Shown here: piece after piece, positions 34,766 to 46,994 of the stretch
How the letters are laid out: each line of letters begins with the position of its first letter
How positions within the stretch are numbered: the first letter of the stretch is position 1
Assembly: GCA_030544215.1 (NCBI GenBank)
Contig: JARZZO010000004.1
Location: 17,534,501 to 17,598,500, forward strand
Reading direction: 5' to 3'
DNA length: 64,000 nucleotides
DNA from: Zantedeschia hybrid cultivar
Taxonomy: Eukaryota > Streptophyta > Magnoliopsida > Alismatales > Araceae
Notes under the pieces: model-generated
What the model saw: only the letters and a program-made list of their open reading frames with translations
Database searches by the model: none
Told to the model about the DNA's origin: nothing
Translations under genes and position numbers: made by a program

Positions 34766-36311
34766 CCCAGAAACCGGAAAATGGCGAGAAGCTATGAACT
34801 CAAAAATACAGTCCATGTACACCAACCAAGTTTGGAACTTGGAGGACTTGCCCGAGGGTATTGTACCCATCGGTTGCAAGTGGATCTTTAAGAGAAAGAT
34901 CGGTGCTGATGGACAGATCGACACTTATAAGGTAAGGTTGGTGGCAAAGGGATATCGTTAAAGGCAAGGAATTGACTATGACGAGACTTTCTCACCAGTT
35001 GCCATGATAAAGTCGATCATAGTTCTGCTCGCCATTGCTGCACATTGTGATTATGAAATCTGGCAGATGGATGTAAAAACTGTCTTCCTCAATGGTAACC
35101 TTGAGGAAGAGGTGTATATGATACAACCAGAAGGTTTCACATCAAAAGAATCTATAGATAAAGTGTGCAAGCTTCAGAGGTCCATTTATGGACTGAAGCA
35201 AGCTTCCCGAAACTGGAACATAAGATTTGACGAGGCTGTCAAGTCTTATGACTTCATTAAGAATGAAGATGAGCCTTGGGTGTACAAGAAGACCAGTGGG
35301 AGTGCAGTCATTTTTCTAGTTCTTTATGTAGATGACATATTACTCATTGGGAATGATGTAGGTATGATGCAATCAGTAAAGATCTGGCTGTCGAAAAACT
35401 TCTCCTGAAGGATTTGAGAGAAGAATCCTACGTATTGGGAATACGGATTTATAGAAATAGATCAAAGAGGATGCTTGGAATGACCCAATCCTTGTACATA
35501 GATACCATAGTCAAAAGGTTTGGCATGGAAAATTCCAAGAGAGGTCTCATACCGATGAGATATGGAATTAGTCTCTCAAAGGAGCAGTCTCCTAAGACTC
35601 CTAATGAGAGGGCGTTCATGGATAGAATACCATATGCCTCTGCCATAGGATCTATCATGTATGCCATACTATGTACATGGCCTGATGTTACATTTGCTCT
35701 TAAGTGTTACGAGCAGATTTCAGGCTGATCCAGGCGAAGAGCACTGGAAGGCAGTGAAATATATCCGTAAGTACTTGAGAAGAACTAAGGATATGTTTCT
35801 TGTCTATGGAGGAGGTGACTTGAAACTGCGAGGCTTTACTGACTCGAGTTTCCAGTCGGATCCAAATGATAGTAAGTCTACATCTGGATTCATATTTACT
35901 TTGAATAGAGGCGCAGTGTGCTGGAAGAGTTCCAAGCAAGTAACCACTGCAGATTCGACGACTGAAGCTGAGTACATCGCTGCAGCTGAAGCCGCCAACG
36001 AAGCAGTGTGGTTGAAGAAATTCATCACCGACCTCGGCGTAGTTCCCAGCATCTTTGAGCCTATTCCGGTGTTGTGCGACAACAATGGAGCGATTCCGCA
36101 AGCGAAAGAGCTACGGTCTCACAAGAAATCAAAGTATATTCTGAGGCGCTTTCACCTTATCAGAGAGATCATATCCAGAGGAGATGTAGTAGTGGAAAGA
36201 GTTCCATCCGTCGACAATGTAGCAAATCCACTGACAAAGCCGTTCGCTCAAATTGTGTTTGAGCGTCACCTAGAGTCTATAGGCTTATTATATAAAGGTG
36301 ATTGGCTTTAG
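34766..36311 (+). pseudogene. Copia C reverse transcriptase and RNase H, broken
   Basis: The entry at about 34780 reads KWREAMNSKIQSMYTNQVWN. A TAA stands near 34960, where related copies code for the residue after KGYR. 35004-35408 has MDVKTVFLNG and the catalytic FLVLYVDDILLIGNDVG. A frameshift near 35408 leads to 35414-35728, and another leads to 35661-36311, which carries RNase H (STTEAEYIAAAEAANEAVW, VLCDNNGAIPQAK). The end (LYKGDWL) precedes the polypurine tract directly. Confidence 0.88.
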
Positions 36312-36325
36312 TCCAAGTAGGAGAT

Positions 36326-37878
36326 TGTTAGTTTTAGGTGGCCTACAAGCCAATCTGACTATGTAAATTTCGTTCATTTATTAATATAATGGCATAATAT
36401 TCATTATGTGTAAATCGCATTAATTATCGTTTCATAATGAAGTCCGTGAATATGTGCTATAGTGATCAGATTATGATGAGATCATATTAATGAGAGTGAT
36501 CACTTAAACACACATATTCTTAATCGTTCCTAGTCGGAGGATATCCGAGAAGGTCATCGGATATCCGGTTAGACTAGTACAGATTACTCCTGCTCATATG
36601 ATGAGGGTGACTGATCTCATAGGTCACTTGTGTGGAGACACTAAGGCGAATCTGTAAGTGCTCATTTGAGAATGAGTTCACTGAACTGATCCGACTAAAT
36701 CGCTGGATGGTATTGTACCTCACTGTCAACCAGCTTGATTCTATTGTCGCAGCTGCGTGGATGGTCCTCGGACCTGAGACACCAAGGACACCTTGTCGGT
36801 GGACTTCTGTACTTTGACCTTAGTTTACGAATCTCTAGCCACGGGATTCTAATATGCCAAGGACTGGGTACAGCGGAATACCGTCGAAGGGAATTGTGTG
36901 TCAATAAGGAATCATTCGCTCTCGGTACTTAGAGAGAGAATGCTCTAGGAAGAATGCGCGGAAGTCCCTGGGCAGGGCGGACGATAATATCGGAAATTGA
37001 GTTTTCCGATATTCATCAGCGGCATCCAATCCAAGTGAGTCGACCGGTTAGGGTTTGACAGCTCGTCATACCCTGAGTTGACTCGAGAGCATTGTACGAA
37101 TGAAGGATTATATCCACACGGTAACTGTCGGCAGAAAGGTTCCAAGAGTGGGTTACTTAACCCCAATACCTTCCGGGTTCACGCAGTGTTGCTTGGCACC
37201 CAACGTGATCGGAGGCCCGGTCGAATTCGATGTGCGACATCAATTCGATTGATTAATTAATTAATAAAGAGTTATTAATTGATTAATAAAGCCAATGAGG
37301 AGTCACTGGGCTTGTTGGGTCATTAACTGGACTGGTACTTAGGCCTAGAGGGTCACACGCAAATGATTCTCAAGGCGATGGATAAATAAGTGAGTTTTAT
37401 ACAAACCAAGGGTTTTTATGAAAAATCGCGTGGTTAGTATAAAACATAGCGAACAGGTTGAGCAGGCCAAGCTGCTGCTAACCCTAGCCGCCCCTCCTCT
37501 GTTTCTCTCTCTCTCTGGCGTCCAGACAGATCTAGATTTACTCTGCCGCTTCTCCGAATCTCGTTCGACGGGAAATCGTCCGCGCATTGCGGCGATCGTT
37601 GCGGCGACCGGCGGAGGTTTCGTGGGCTGCAAAGAACGAGGAACGTGAGGATATCCGTCGCGAGGAGGATCGCGTGGACTTCGCTAGAGGCCGGGCGCTT
37701 GCTCGGCTTAGGGTGTCGCACCGACGGAACCGAACGGTTGCGGATTCGAATCCGCACACAATGAGAACTTCGATTATCCGATAATCGATTTTTGTTTTTC
37801 GAAACGGGAAAATGGGTCATTGTTTTATTTTATTTTCCGCTGCGTGATCGATCCGGAGAAACCTGAGAGAATCCAACA
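36326..37878 (+). mobile_element. 3' LTR of copia C (1553 bp)
   Basis: TGTTAGTTTTAGG to AATCCAACA, collinear with the 5' LTR with scattered substitutions and small indels. Confidence 0.93.
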
Positions 37879-38168
37879 GTTGACACCTCAGGCTCTCACA
37901 GAAAATCGAAGCTTTGGAGAAAACCACAGTGTCGACATCTAATTCAGGGGTGTTGACACCTTATGTTCTCACAGAGAACCCAAGCCGTTGGAGAACTCCA
38001 AGATGTTGACACCCTACTGGGTATTATCGACACTTTCGCGACTGCGAAAGAGATTTTTGAACATTAGACTTTTCAAAACTTGAAGATTCTCTTGGTTGGT
38101 GCCCCCAACGGCTCTTTGACGACTGAACACAATTCAAGGGGTTTCTAGACTTGAGTTAAGGCTATCCA

Positions 38169-40525
38169 TGTAACGACCCGCCACCCTATAATCGGGGATC
38201 CGATTACTAAATGGGTACCGAATCATTAATTTGGAACCAAACCAGGATCTAAGTAAGTCTGGGAAATAAATAATAAACTAAGCTAAACATTCACATCGCA
38301 TTGAATTGAAATGAAAGTGCAGGAATTAAAATTATTACAATGCGACTCGATACAGCAAATAATTACATACTCCAACAGAAGGAAAATAATTAAACATACA
38401 TGCCAGAAATAAATAACAACTACATCGGGGCATACCCCGGAATAACCCCTAAAGGCGCTCAACACACGGCCGCACACTCCGCTCTAGGTCTGCTGGGAGG
38501 CCTCACCTGAAAACCGCAGGGGTGAGCCTCAAAACAAGACTCAGTAGGGATCCTTCGATCCCCACTGCCCACGCACACACTCACAAGTGTAAAGTACAGC
38601 CAACGGTAAGGTAACAAGTACAGTAGTAAGTACAATCCCTAAGTCTCAACGTGAAATCGCATGCAGTCGAACTGTATTAAACATGCATATTTCTAAACCA
38701 GCCAATTAGGGAACCCGTAACTGCCGTCTCGATAGAACACGCCAACCACACAAACAACAGTGGGAAAAACCTCGACCCGCTGAGACCAAGCAGTAACCCC
38801 TCGGATAGCACTCTAGCTACTCCGGCCCAACTGGCTCAGGTGGTTACTTCTTCCCTCAGCATGAGTGACTCTCCGAATGTACCACTCCGACACCGGTACT
38901 AGCTGACCCCGGGGTTCACCAAGTGACCCTCTCTCACTAGGCGTCACCCCGCCCACGCCCCCACCGGCGCTGTGCTCACGCCCCCACCAGCACAGGGTGA
39001 TAAAGCACTACACTGTCACTCCAGGTCCACAGTAACACAAAACACCAAAACCCGGCACAGTACGATCCGGTCACGTGAAAAGCCCGCGATCGCACGACAC
39101 GCATGCAGTGCCATCCGGTCATGAAGAATCCATTTCTACCGAGTACACTAAAGCATGCACTAACCAATTATCTAGCAGTATGAACACATTATACTGGCAT
39201 GAATTAGTGTTGTTCTGTCTTGAATCGCGTCGCCCAAGGCCGACGCCATTCAAGCTCCATGTACTGGGTTAAGTAAAACACTGTCTTCAGAATCAGGCCT
39301 AAAAGGCGTCGACACCAGTAGTCGCCTTTTGAAAGGCGTCGACATCCTCAGACGCCATTTAGCACGGAAATCCATGAATTCCAGAAAACATAAATCAGGG
39401 GATTTCTGCCTTAAAAGGCGTCATGGTTACCCGACGCTATTCAAATCGCGTCGCCCGCCTATGACGTCTTTTAGTCCCAGAATCCCCGAACTGGCAGACT
39501 TTCAGTAAGGCGGTTCCTGTCTAAAAGGCGTCGCGATGGCCCGACGTCCTTCAAAAAGGCGTCGTCCATGCACGACGTCTTTCAACCTCAGGAACCAGTC
39601 TGTCATGAGCCCGAGGGCTCCCTTTTCAGCCCCAACAACTCCAAAATTACCCAAAAACGGAGGGGAAAGAGGGCAATTCAATCAACAGGAAACCACATTC
39701 ATGGAAATCCCCTATATCATCAAGAAGAACACCTAAACATGCTTGTTCTACCCCCCAAAACCAAAGATCCATAACATGTTCAAACGGGGAAAACATGGTT
39801 TAAACACAATGCTATGGGAACCGTCACCCTACCGGATACTCGAACGCCTCCGAGCTCCAAGCCGTCCACCCGTCTCGCCCCACGCCGCCGCCGGTACCGC
39901 CGTGGTCGTCCTTACTCCACCGTGACGTCGGCCGCCGTCCGGAGAGTAAAACGCCGCAGTGGAAGTGGAGGTGGTAGTGGTAGGAGCTAGGTAGAGGATG
40001 GAGTGGAGGGAGAGATGGAATGGTGGGAGGAAAAGAGGGAGGCGAAGAAATCGCCGCCGAGTTCGCCGGAAGGGAATGAGAGAAAGAAAGAAGGAAGAAA
40101 AGTGAGGGAAAAAAGGAGGGCTCGCGGGGTTAATCAGAGAGTGGCTAAAACGCGTCGACAACTACGGACGTCTATCAGGTGACGTGACGGCCGCTCTGAC
40201 AAAACTCTGAAACGCGTCGTCCTATGCAGACGCCGTTCAGGCGACATGTCAGGGCCGTACTCTGACAATCCCAAAGTCGCAGTCTGAAAGACGTCGTCCC
40301 ATGCGGACGCTGTTCAGACGACACGACAGGGCCGTACTCTCGCGGCCCAAAGCCAGCCCACGTGGCACCCACGTGGCAGAACCTAAAACGCGTCCGCAAC
40401 GGTGGACACCGTTTAAACCGCGTCGAGCCCGCTCGACGCGAAACATCACAGAGTCTCTGCCCCACTGGAGCCTGAACTATAGGGTCCGACCCCGAAAACC
40501 GAATCCGAAAGCCTCAGTCCTTACA
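38169..40525 (-). mobile_element. Gypsy-type solo LTR (2357 bp)
   Basis: Starts TGTAACGACCCGCCA and ends CTCAGTCCTTACA, the same termini as the LTRs at 49366 and 53705, with further shared blocks such as CATCGGGGCATACCCCGGAA. It is flanked by ATCCA on both sides (38164-38168 and 40526-40530). No internal region is present, so it arose by LTR-LTR recombination. Orientation is set by the gag-only element, whose coding is on the minus strand. Confidence 0.92.
39221..40445. repeat. Twelve spaced dyads (7 + 5) in the solo LTR
   Basis: Cluster one (39221-39586) has seven units and cluster two (40146-40445) has five. Each has a left arm such as AAAAGGCGTC or GAATCGCGTC, exactly ten variable bases, and a right arm such as GACGCCATTC or GACGTCTTTC. 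A purine-rich stretch (about 39960-40130) lies between the clusters. Confidence 0.92.
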
Positions 40526-41005
40526 ATCCAAGCATATGAGAAAGCTCTCATTGCAAAATTTCTCCTCTAAGGCCTCTCAAACTTCTTTTGCAACCTCAAA
40601 GTTTTTGGTGGGCTGCCTCTCAAGGGAAAGAATCAGAGCTGTGCTCATTTGGTTTTTCTAATTCATTTGATCTCTTGATTTTTATTGTTCTCTACTTGCT
40701 TAATTACTTGTGTGTATGTGCTCATTCAATTGAGCGTGTGTATTGGTGAGTTAGCACCCTAAGAAACTAGCGTGTGTGTGTTGTTACTAGATTGCTTCTA
40801 GTAGTGGATACCCAAGGGATCTTAGGGAGTGGACGTAGGTCATTTTTTAACCGAACCACTATAAAATTTCTTGTGTCTCACTGTGTGCAATTGCTTCTAT
40901 ATCTCTTACCTCCCTTCTAGTTTATTTTAATTTATGGATCGTATTGATTCTTTGAAAATCCTATTCACCTCTTGCCTCTAAGATTTATCATGACTTAGGC
41001 CAACA

Positions 41006-43200
41006 CATTTTTTACTAGTTGTTCTGTCATCTAATCGAAACTTTTTTTTCTAAGCCGCTATAGATATTTGCAGGTGACCAAAGGTAAAATTTGAGAGATC
41101 TTCTAGAGTTGGAAATAATTTCGAATTGACCGATAATTTCACCTAATTAGATCCACCGTCACATGAGGAAGTAAGCTTAGACTAGGGATAAGTATCTCAA
41201 GAGAATTTTTAAGCTCCGACGAAGAATGAAATCTGAAACCTACCAATTGAGAGGTAAGAGGTGAACTAACTACAGTACTAGACAACTGATTCATCATCTA
41301 ATCGAAACAATGTTTGAGCACGTCCCAAGAAATATTACTCGCAGGCCTTGGTGACGAACAACCCGATCCCCTATATGGCCCGATTGAATGATCAACCAAA
41401 GGTACGGCCTAATTAGTTGGCCACCTAGCAGACGCCCACCGGTGAATAATTGATTAATCTCCATCACGGCAGCTGGCCCAACAATGATTGGCTTCACCAC
41501 ATGCTAGTGATGGTGTGTGAGACTTGCACAGCTTCCTCCCACCAATTATTCGTTCTCATAGATTTTAGTTAGCATGCCATCTTTTCTTATTAAGATAAAA
41601 TATACGTTGACGTCCCCATTTGATAATGGATATCTCAACAATCTTGCCTCTGAGTAGGTGTGATGTCACATACACTATACTCATGAAAACTATCATATTT
41701 GCCTCTTTTAAATTTTCATCTGACTAGGTAATAAAGAATATTATTATATGGTGATAAAGTAATGACCAAAAAAGGGTAATAAAGAATATCATTATATGGT
41801 GCTAAAAAGTTTAAATTTTATATTCATACTCTTCTGACTAAATATAGTATACTATTTTACTTTCCTGAGATAAAAATGTCATGTTGTAACTAGAGCAAGA
41901 GTAACTATTATCACAAAGGAAAAGGAGGTTGAAGTAGTTCTTTGAGGGCCACTTTGATTGGAAAATAGAAGAAGAATAAAGACGAATAAGGAAAAAATAA
42001 ACTTAATTTTACTTTGACAAGCGGAATGATTTATATCGTGTAGAATAACATATTCGGAGAATAAGGAGAATAAATCATCTCATCCTAGACCCAAAAATTA
42101 CTTATTCTTATTTCATTAACGGATCCCACAAAACTATCAAATCGAAACACTCATTATTCAAGTATACGTTGTTCTGTCAGTAGACCCCACGTAATAACTT
42201 ATTCTACAAACAAAGTGGGACTCACAAATACGACGATGCTAGATTAAATATTAAAATATAAAAATTTTCAAAAAAAATTATATAAATAAGAAAATGCTGA
42301 CAACAGATTAAATATTAAAATATAAAAATTTTCAAAAAAAAATTATATAAATAAGAAAATGCTGACAACAGTGAGGTAGGCGGGTGGAACAAAGAGAAAG
42401 CGACTTGACGTGGTCAGCTGTAAGGAGCGGACCCATTGGACCCATCTTCTATGTGTAGTGACCTATGACATGATAAATACAGTATTAAAATAAGATGATC
42501 TTATCATTGATATTTTTTAGATACTTTTAGAGTAATGTTATTATATCACTTTTTTACCATCTCATTTGTTACTTTAAGCTTAGTCGTCGGATTTGACGTT
42601 GAATGACTAAGATGAGATCGGTTCTAAATTTAAATTTAATACTTTTTCCACTTAGACATTGAATGTAGCTCAATGCAGATAACTTTCTATAAATTCTACA
42701 AACATTCTTATATATGCAGAAATTATAACTCAACTTTACATAATTTTGGATCATATTTGAATGTTCGACTCACCTACAAGCATAAAAATTCTCAATTCCA
42801 GACTTCAAGTCAGGTCTATTTGAAGTCCATATGATTTTGTTTTTTAAACAGTAGAGGACGTTCAACTTCTAATAACTCTAGGAAGAAGTTTACATGAAAT
42901 TTTTTTTTGGTCGAGTCCGACTTATTCTATTTTTTTGTACAGTGCAATATTCGATTGGATGATTTAAAAAAATAAAAATTATTATTAAACTCAACCTATT
43001 AAGACATCCTTTTAGGTTCACTTTTTATTTTTAAATTTTTTAAATTTTTTTAAATTGTTGGATTAAATATCTACCATACGGACATGTCGCGCCTGACTTA
43101 AAAGCATTTTTCAAAGGGAAAAAAAAAAATTAACTTGCCGCAATGTGGCGCATTGCAACAATCATTACTGGCTTGGAAAATGGCGGAGAGTAACAGGTCA
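41006..43200. other. Intergenic, no supported gene
   Basis: A/T-rich sequence upstream of the RIN4-like locus. It has a 64-bp tandem duplication (42241-42369) and imperfect local direct repeats at about 41729-41812. No coding region was recognised. Confidence 0.55.
42241..42369. repeat. 64/65-bp tandem duplication
   Basis: AGATTAAATATTAAAATATA...GCTGACAAC is present twice, adjacent, differing by one base in an A run. Confidence 0.92.
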
Positions 43201-43467
43201 AATGTGACCGGTGGCGCCGGTCAGTGGGACCACCTTCCCCTTCTTCCTCCTCATCTTCTCCTGCTTCTGCTCTACCCACTGGTTTTGGATCCCAAAGGAG
43301 CCGCCTTTCCTGCTGCTGAGGGTGAGCAATCCCTCTGTCAGCCATTTGCTTTGGCTGGATCCGAGGTTCGGGGAGACCAGAGCAGTGAAGGGGAGAGGCA
43401 GAGAGGAGGAGGAGAAGAAGGAGGGGAGAAGAGGGGTTTGACACCCTTGAGGATAGTGGCACTCGAA

Positions 43468-43473
43468 ATGGCG
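43468..43473 (+). other. RIN4-like exon 1 (coding part, ATGGCG)
   Basis: ATG GCG followed directly by donor GTGAGT. Joined to exon 2 (CAACATGCTCACGTT) it gives MAQHAHVPKFGNW, the expected family start. The preceding purine-rich stretch (about 43340-43467) is the likely 5' UTR. Confidence 0.75.
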
Positions 43474-45406
43474 GTGAGTTCCGTTTTTTAGTTGCTTAAT
43501 TTTCTTCAGCTGGGTTCATCACGACGTGGGTTCTTGTCACCTTACTTGTTGGTGGTCTTGTGCATGACAAATTTGCAATTTTGGGGCGTGCTTTGCGCGT
43601 ACATGGTGATTAAATTCTCCTGTGTAAGCTTTCCGCTCCATTATAAGGGTAAAGGGGTTAAGCTTTTATTGGCCTTTTTGTTGGGTCGATGATTAGTACT
43701 GGTGTTGGAAATGGGGCGTTGTAGTTTTGTGCATTCATCTGTATGTTGTATTTGTTTGCTCTGGTGTTGTCAGGAAGCATGGGGAGTGGGCAATTTGTAG
43801 CTTTGTGCAGTTGTGTTTCTGACTGGTCTCTGCCCACTTTTGTCATGTTTGGAGAAATTAATCGATTTCCTCATCCCCACTTTGTTATGGGTAGTTCCAC
43901 AGATTTGTATGTTGAGTGAGGACTATTTTGTCACGAGGAATGTGTGCCTGTCTATTGGCAGTGCTGTCTTTTTCTCCAGAGTTTTAAAATCTGCACTTAA
44001 TGCTGTTTTTATTCAGTACTACTGTTTAGGAGCCAGCTTTCTCAGATCTCATGTTGGGACTGGCAGTTAGCTTAAAGGTTTGACATTATGGACTAAAAAT
44101 TCCATCTGCACATTTCTTTAATTGAATTAGCAGCCAACAGAGATGGAAATAAGGATGAAATCTTGGCGAACTACAATTCTTTATCTAGGGGACAAACCCA
44201 CTGCCATTTTCAGGCTGCTGATCCATCCCTTGCTAGTGGCCAGGAGACCTGCAGGCCTAGCTACACAATCCAGCCGTACATGGTCCTGAGTGAAGTCACA
44301 CTCAATCCACTTCCCATGTTGAGTACCAATTTCCTGCCGTGTCTACAAGCAAGATATGGTTCCTTGTATGAAAAGAGAAGGGCAATTGTGCAGCTTACTG
44401 TATACTATTCTACTGAGAATCCCCCTTTGTTTTCTTGGCTTGTAGGTTAGCTATCTTTTGTTACATTTAATATATTTTGTTACATTTTCTTACACTTGTA
44501 CAGCACGATCAGTTGGCTATTGTGGAAGGTAGAATATATTGGACAGTACAAATGTGTCAAAATGGGTCATAACATGCTTGAGAATTTCCTTTTTATGGCA
44601 TGTTTGGTGAAACTTTTGGTTGGAAGCCACATTTGGCTTCCACTTTCCGCATGAAAATTATTAGGTGGGACATCAGATAGGTAGCGGATCACAAAACTGT
44701 GTCAAAGGTTAATAAGTGATTGGAAGTTCCCTAGGGCACCAAAAAAGTGTTGGAAGTTCATTATATGCCTGAAGAATCTTATGCATATCTGGGAGGAAAA
44801 TCATTTACTTGATATGATGCAGGCAGTTGATACGTGATTGTGAGAAAGGTTAAGCAATGTCTGCACAACATGATACAAACCTCAGCTCCAAGATTGAAAG
44901 TTAACCAGTATCAGCACAAAGATAAAACATGTTTTTCTATAATGGATGGATCACCTTAATGTTTAGCAAAAGCCTAGTTGGGTAAGTTAAAGAGGGAGAT
45001 GATAGCTGTCCTATAAAATATGGCGTATTACAACCCACAGTATCCATTGTTAATCTTTCTAGGTGGCTTTAAGTTCTTGTCATGGTGCTCGAGCCATGCT
45101 AATTAGTAACAGTACGAGGATTTTTAAATCTTGCTGTTGTTTAATTGAAACCACTCTGGCGGACATTGGTTTAAAGATTTGTTTGGATTAAGATTCTCTT
45201 GTCAAGAAAAAAAAGAGAGATCATGATAAATGGGATAAATTCTAAGTGTTACACAAATATCATTTGATCATTCACAAGATCTAGAGGTATCTGACTTGGG
45301 GGTTGTAGGAACTAGGAACTAGCTTATATTTAGAAGCAGGATCCACCCATTTTGTCACCAATCATGCTTCCAAGAGACTGGAGTCAAAAACCAGCTGAAC
45401 CAGTTG

Positions 45407-45411
45407 AACCG
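45407..45411. other. Target-site duplication of copia D (left copy)
   Basis: AACCG at 45407-45411 matches AACCG at 57840-57844. Confidence 0.93.
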
Positions 45412-45541
45412 TGTTGTTTAGGGAAAAGACCCAATAAAATTAACCTAATAGATAGGAGAACAATACAATATATACCTGGACACACAGGACATTGTGTCCT
45501 AGGAACACTATAAGCTAAAACCACTACTCTTAACTCTAACA
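45412..45541 (-). mobile_element. 3' LTR of copia D (130 bp)
   Basis: TGTTGTTTAGGG to CTCTAACA, next to the polypurine tract. Confidence 0.94.
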
Positions 45542-45548
45542 CTCCCCC

Positions 45549-46880
45549 TCAAGCTGGAGCATATATATCAATCATGCCCAGCTTGTTACAAAGAGTATTA
45601 AACCGAGACACCCCAAAAGATTTAGTAAACAAATCAGGTAGTTGATCATCGGTAGGGGTGTACGGAGTACTAATCTTCTGAGACATAACTGCATCTCTCA
45701 CAAAATGACAGTCCACCTCTGTGCTTTGTGCGTTCATGAAACATAGAATTCTTAGCAATGTGGATGGCAGCTTGATTGTCACAGTGCATCTCCATTGGTT
45801 CAGTAGACGTAACTCCAAAGTCAGACATTAACTTTTGAAGCCACATCATCTCACAAGCAATCTGAGCCATTGCTCTATACTCAGCTTTAGCACTTGATCT
45901 AGCCAAACACTTTGTTTCTTACTGCTCCATGTAACTAGGTTATCACCAACATATGTACAGAAACCAGAAGTAGATCGTCTATCTAATTTGGATCCTGCAT
46001 AGTCAGCATCTAAGAAAGCTTCAATCTTCAAGTGTCCATTCTTTTTGTACAACAATCCTCTTCCAGGAGCAGCTTTTATATAATGCAAAATCTTCACAGC
46101 AGCTTCCCAGTGACACTTCCTGGGTTTCTGCATAAATTGACTTACTACTCCAACAGCAAATGCAATATCAGGTCTTGTGACTGTCAAATAAATGAGCTTT
46201 CCACACAACCGTCTATACCTTGAAATATCATCAAGGTCTGGACTATCTTCCACATCCAAATCTTGCTGAGTAACTGTAGGAGTATCAACGGGCTTACAGT
46301 CAAGTAACCCCATCTCTTTAAGGAGATCAAGAGCATACTTTCTCTGTGAAAGAGACACACCATCTTTTCCAAATGCTATCTCAATACCTAGGAAGTAGCG
46401 AGGCCTCTCTAGATTCTTTGTTACGAAATGCTTCTCCAAATACGTCCGAATTTCTTCAATCCCATGTGTATCACTACCTGTGAGGAGCATATCATCAACA
46501 TATACAACTAAAATGACAACACCAGTAGAGGAATGTCGAATGAAAACAGAGTGATCAGTTTGGCTTCGTTTCAACCCAACACCGGAAGCAAGGTGACTAA
46601 ACTTGTTAAACCAAGCCCGCGGACTCTGTTTAAGACCATAAATGGCCTTCTTCAATTTGCACACCAACTCTCCCTGAGCAGCATACCCTGGAGGTTGCTC
46701 CATATAGACCTCTTCCTGAAGGTCACCATATAAGAAGGCATTTTTGACATCCATTTGGAACATCCGCCAACCCTGATTCACAGCAAGAGAGAAAAGAACT
46801 CGAACAGAATTCAACCGGGCTACAGGTGAGAAGGTTTGAAAGTAGTCAACTCCATATGTTTGAGTGAACCCTTTCGCCAC
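45549..46880 (-). pseudogene. Copia D reverse transcriptase and RNase H
   Basis: 45846-46880 begins MAKGFTQTYGVDYFQTFSPV and has MDVKNAFLYGDLQEEVYME, YGLKQSPRAWF and the catalytic VVYVDDMLLTGSD, ending near the RNase H start (FLDADYAGSKLDRRSTSGF). A one-base frameshift near 45900 moves the RNase H end into another frame (45670-45906, SSAKAEYRAMAQIACEMMW, and 45549-45818). A TGA near 46995 separates it from the upstream integrase frame. Confidence 0.9.
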
Positions 46881-46994
46881 AAGTCGTGCCTTGTATTTGT
46901 CAATAGTGCCATATGGAGAGTACTTGATAGTGAAGACCCATCGGCAGGAAACGGGAGTAACATCAGCCGGTCGGTGTACAAGAGTCCAAGTTTC

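Larger units (their letters stand above)
18663..37878 (+). mobile_element. Ty1/copia LTR retrotransposon C, split by nested copia B
   Basis: Plus-strand element with LTRs 18663-20220 and 36326-37878, primer-binding site (TGGTATCAGAGT, 20222-20233), leader, gag/protease, integrase, reverse transcriptase, RNase H and polypurine tract (AAGTAGGAGA, 36315-36324). Removing copia B and one CACCT leaves about 9.7 kb. LTR motifs, gag start and pol are recognisably related to A and B, but this is a separate family. The LTRs differ by several percent by eye, more than those of B, in line with B being the younger insertion. The 5-bp flanks (CCCTC left, GTTGA right) do not match. Confidence 0.92.
37879..41005 (+). 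mobile_element. SIRE/Maximus-like copia LTR remnant, split by a solo LTR
   Basis: The left part (37879-38168) has repeated GTTGACACC-type words. The right part (40531-41005) has the phrase GGGAGTGGACGTAGGTCA, then CCGAACCACTATAAAATTTC and a pyrimidine-rich end, a combination I know from the R-U5 side of plant SIRE/Maximus LTRs. The two parts join across the insertion at 38169-40525. The ends of this LTR were not fixed with certainty; the right end is set at GGCCAACA. No coding region of the element is present. Confidence 0.5.

Noticed and set aside
39221..40445. CRISPR-like array (constant arms, variable spacers)
   Set aside because: This is plant nuclear LTR DNA; spacers are 10 bp, distances between units are irregular, and no cas genes are present.
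43135..43491. 118-codon open frame overlapping exon 1 of the RIN4-like gene
   Set aside because: It overlaps the likely 5' UTR and its product has no recognisable domain; the ATGGCG/GTGAGT junction explains the region better.
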